From the NCBI GenBank assembly GCA_004794785.1, contig SJOL01009866.1, positions 461,224 through 525,223 of the forward strand: 64,000 nt of DNA, read 5' to 3'. This DNA is from Opisthorchis felineus. Taxonomy: Eukaryota; Platyhelminthes; Trematoda; Opisthorchiida; Opisthorchiidae. Both the position numbers and the translations under genes were made by a program. Position 1 is the first letter of the stretch; each line of letters opens with the position of its first letter. Below, piece after piece: positions 52,101-56,500 of this stretch. The notes under the pieces are model-generated. The model saw only the letters and a program-made list of their open reading frames with translations. It was not told the DNA's origin and made no database searches.

Positions 52101-53522
52101 TCAATCATATACTGTGGGCTTTCTAAGGCCTGTGTTGCATTTTCAGGCACCGTATGAGACGTCAAATTTGTAAGGCAGATGGGTTCACTGAAAGAGGATC
52201 CACATAAAAAAACACCAAACATATGTGAAAGTAGAAAATTTGGATTAAAAACGAACGCACCGTTGATCTTTTCCGGTGATCCGATCAGTCTTTTGGAATA
52301 CGTTTCGGATAATGAATCGGCCAAAAAACAGACGGTTTCAAACTTCCGGGCGGCGCGTTCCAGTTGCATTTGATCAACACCATAGAACATGCAGCGCAGC
52401 AAATTATGACCACTTGTATTTGGCGACTCATCTCTGTACTTCGAACTCCAATCCGGTTTGCCTACATTACCCCTAAACGATCTTGGGCGTAGAATGTTAT
52501 GCCACCTTATGAGTAAGAGAATCAATTGATGCAGCTCTTGTAGTCCGGAAGGAGATTGAAAATCGGAGGAATGTGGCGGACGTAGCCAGCGAGACAAGAA
52601 AACACGTAACGAGCTATAGAGGGAGGATGGTAAATTGGAAATTAAATTATTAGAGTGTGCGGCTTCCTATTGACTTCAGTGTAAGAAAAGCGACTGGAAA
52701 TGTGGCCTGCACCGTCCCGGTGAGGACCTAACATTTTACGAAGGCACCTAGTTATGGCGTTTGGGCTTCCATAAGTGGTATTCATCAGTGTATCCATCAA
52801 TAAAGCATATTTTTCGTGCATCGTCTCACATTCCAGGTGTTCGCTTGTTAGCATAAAAACAGAACAGTTCTCTCGTTCCATATAAGATGAGTACCAATAT
52901 CCAAACTTTATTTACCATTGGGGAATTGAGTTCAAGTCCAGTATTAAGGCATAAAACCATTAGGACGTTGTAGTATTTGAATACATTGTAGTATACCAAG
53001 TAAACAATCTGTTATGGGCATTCATCACAGAAGTTCATGTCTTGTCAACGCGATAAAGAACATATCTATACAGAAAGAACAGGTCTTGATAGGCTATTTG
53101 GCGGGGCAAGAGCATTAACATATGTGGTGTACATATATTTCACTAAAATGTTTCAGTAGATCCAACCGCAGAATGCGGAAATCGTGCAACCAGTTTTGGG
53201 GCCCCAAATATACACTGAAGTAGCACCTCTTAGCCCACCTCCTTGCCTACATCCCTTACAAACCCAGTAAACTCCGCACCTTATGTTACTGTGATGAAAA
53301 AGCTAGTAAACACTAGCAGAGATATGGGTGATGCGATCATTATGGATATGTCATTCACACACTGGCATCATGTAATAAGCGTCTCGCATTCATTTTGAAT
53401 CAACAAGATGTCTTTATTTTACCTGGAGTTTCGCAAAAGGCCATGTTGAGCAGTTTAAGGGACTATTTGTAGCCATCCATTAGCCACCATACTTTCAATA
53501 TATTGGATTATACTTTTTATAT

Positions 53523-53566
<44 letters not shown>

Positions 53567-56500
53567 TGTGGAAAGCGCCACCCACATGTCGACACGTTTT
53601 CGAGACAGTGAGTACTTCAGGCCTTTATAGGAAGTGTGCGTGAAAACTGCCTCAGTAAGACCCACACGGCCAGGAGAGTGAGCAATCCTAACCGAAGTGG
53701 CAAATAAGGATTCTCGTCTGATTGTTAAACCGTATAAGATAAGCTGTACCTCGTTGGTTGTGATGTTTTCATCTATTGGTTGCCTCAATGATAATTTTTC
53801 TTCCCGTTCGCAAGAGGATCTAGTTCCTCTCTAGCCAGCAACAGCAGTGTCACTTAAGAAGCCGTTTTACCACAATTTCTACAGGATCGATATCTTGATA
53901 ACCTCTCATCAATCAAGTGTTGAAATGTGTCCGAGATTTTGCTCCTTGGTCTTTAAAATCGGACTCTTTACGATTAAAAAGTCCACATCTCTCCTCTGAT
54001 TGAGTCGAGTTGCGTTTTAACCACCCAATAATGTTCTCCTGAACTGACAGAACCAAAGACAACCCAATAGTATGATGACCAGTTGAGACAAATTCATATG
54101 GTTGTGTGCAGCAGACGTGGTGTTAACACTGAAAATCTGAATGTGTCTGTCTATGCAAGACAATCCACGTCTATGGAGCTACTGTACCAACGACTCAATA
54201 TGTGTAGCTGTAGACGTGGTGCACAGAAGGGGAAATTCTTGGTGTCTATCACGGAGAGTCGGCAGAACACTAACCTAATCGTAACCGCGGTGAAACTCTG
54301 AGATGATCGGCTTTCTAAGACTGCTAATATCCTAGTAGTATGATAGTAAAAACTGGAAAAACTTTTGGAAGATAACCAACCTGTCCTCAAAGTTGACCCG
54401 TCTCGCACACCCACGGGTATGTACAGCCTAGGTTAGAAACTCGTGCCACAAAGATGTGTTGCAAAATGAGACAACGTGAAAACACCCCAGCGTAACGTTC
54501 CGCTCGATCACCTTAAAATCTCCACTAACTATTTACCATTACCTTTGAATTACTCAGTATGATTGATATCACTCCCATGCTTTGGTTGTTACCCAATAAC
54601 ACGATTTGGGGGTGTTCAGTCACATGGCTTGTTTTTCGCTCGGGGAAGGTCAATGGTGCAATATCCAGAGTCGCTAAGGTAAAGAACAAATCGTAGCAAG
54701 ATCGTTGTGTTATGACGTAGTTGTGTTGTGACCGGCGACTAAATGGCACCGTAACCGTCCGAGTGACGAAACGGAGACGGGTTGCAGAGGTGAAACTACG
54801 AACACATTTCTCTAAAGCTGATTATGCGCACACAACGTTTGAACGAGAAGCTGTCTCGATCGATGAGCTAGGCAGAGGACGAAACGGAGACCATTTGTAC
54901 AACTCGAGCTAGCAACATACTACTGAATACCATACTCTGCTCGTAATCATAACCAAGCCAAACAATTTTACGTAGACGTTGAAAAGAGCATATGGATGGC
55001 ACTTCATGGAACCACGTCCCACTCGTTAATCAATGGCGTTCGTATATCCGAACTTCATTTGTTGAAAGCTCTGTCAAGCCATATAGCTCAACAAAAGAAA
55101 GATGGAGAATAGCTACGTGGTTAGCTATCTAAACCTCTGAGTTGGAATACTGACAACACGTTACAAGGATGCTTCGTTCCGCGTCCTCAGACAAGTTCGA
55201 GCTTAAACTGAACCTTTTACTCCTCCAGTATACTGTTCCCGACCGAGACCCAAATCGCTGAATCCTCGCCCATCCCATTGTTTCCAATCTAAAAAAGGAA
55301 GTTCGCAATCTTGGTGATTTCAGTGTCCACCCACAGCAGGGAGAGTCCCAGTTTCTCCCGAAATATACCCTGACCAGACTGTTTTCCATCATTAAATACC
55401 TAACCCACCTGACCTTACTCCCAGCCCGAGCATATGACTACAACGGAGACGCTGTTCAAAGCCTGGACCACTTTTAAACCTCGTACCCATCCTACTACAT
55501 TATAAACCCTCCTGTATCATTTCAGTCGTCAATTTATTGTCTTACCAACTTGCCCCATTCGCCTTCCTCCCAAAAACCTATTCCATCACCTCGTCTTAGT
55601 TCACTGAGTTATACTAGGGGGTGCCCGCGCGACACTCGCGGAGATTCTCATACCAGATTGGTCATTGATTAAATGTCTGACGAACAAAGTTTCCTGGTCC
55701 TCCAGGTTGGGAGTTGGTTGGAACATATGTGGCGACGCGTTCCGTAAAAATGGTGATGTACCTGCATTTCCAGCCGAACACCGCTGCCTTGCGGTCAGGC
55801 TTTCGAGTCAAAGGCTTTGATTGAGGACCCTAATCGTTCTCCTGTCTAGGTGTGGGCACCATGGCAGTATTCCAGCCCAACCATGGACTGCACTTATACA
55901 AATAAACTCATGCCACATCGGCCGTCGCGTGGTGGGTCGCCTTACTTGCTGCGTACAGCAAGGCGGGTAAGCAAAAACAGGCCACTGCTGACGCTTCCTT
56001 TCTTTCTCTTTCACATACTTTTTCTTTCCCCTCTCCCCACCTCATAATTAGCTCTCTCCTTGTAAGCCCATCAATCAGGACTGGTGACACCGTTCGCCCT
56101 GCATCGGTTTTACAAGCAACATCTGCGCGTTATCCGGGGCCGACATCCTAAAGCATATCGAAATCAATCTTCAAGCCGCGACACCCAACCTATCCGATTG
56201 CCTTCAATGCCCGCACTCTGAAGCAAACAGGACAACAAGCTGCTCTTGTTCTCACACTAGACTCGCTTGGCATTGATGTGTGCTGCGTATCAGAAACGAG
56301 AATTGAAGATTCAAGAACAGTGGTTGAGCCAACCGCCCCATCACTCTCCACTAGCTTCCTGCTGCGTTAACTCATCTAGTTACCCAGTCCGTCGTATACA
56401 AATTCTTCCAGCTTTCTGGCCACATATAATGCCGGCTTAACAATAGGAAACTCATTTTTCATGGTCTTCCATGAGGGAAAGTCTCATCCGAGTTTCACTG

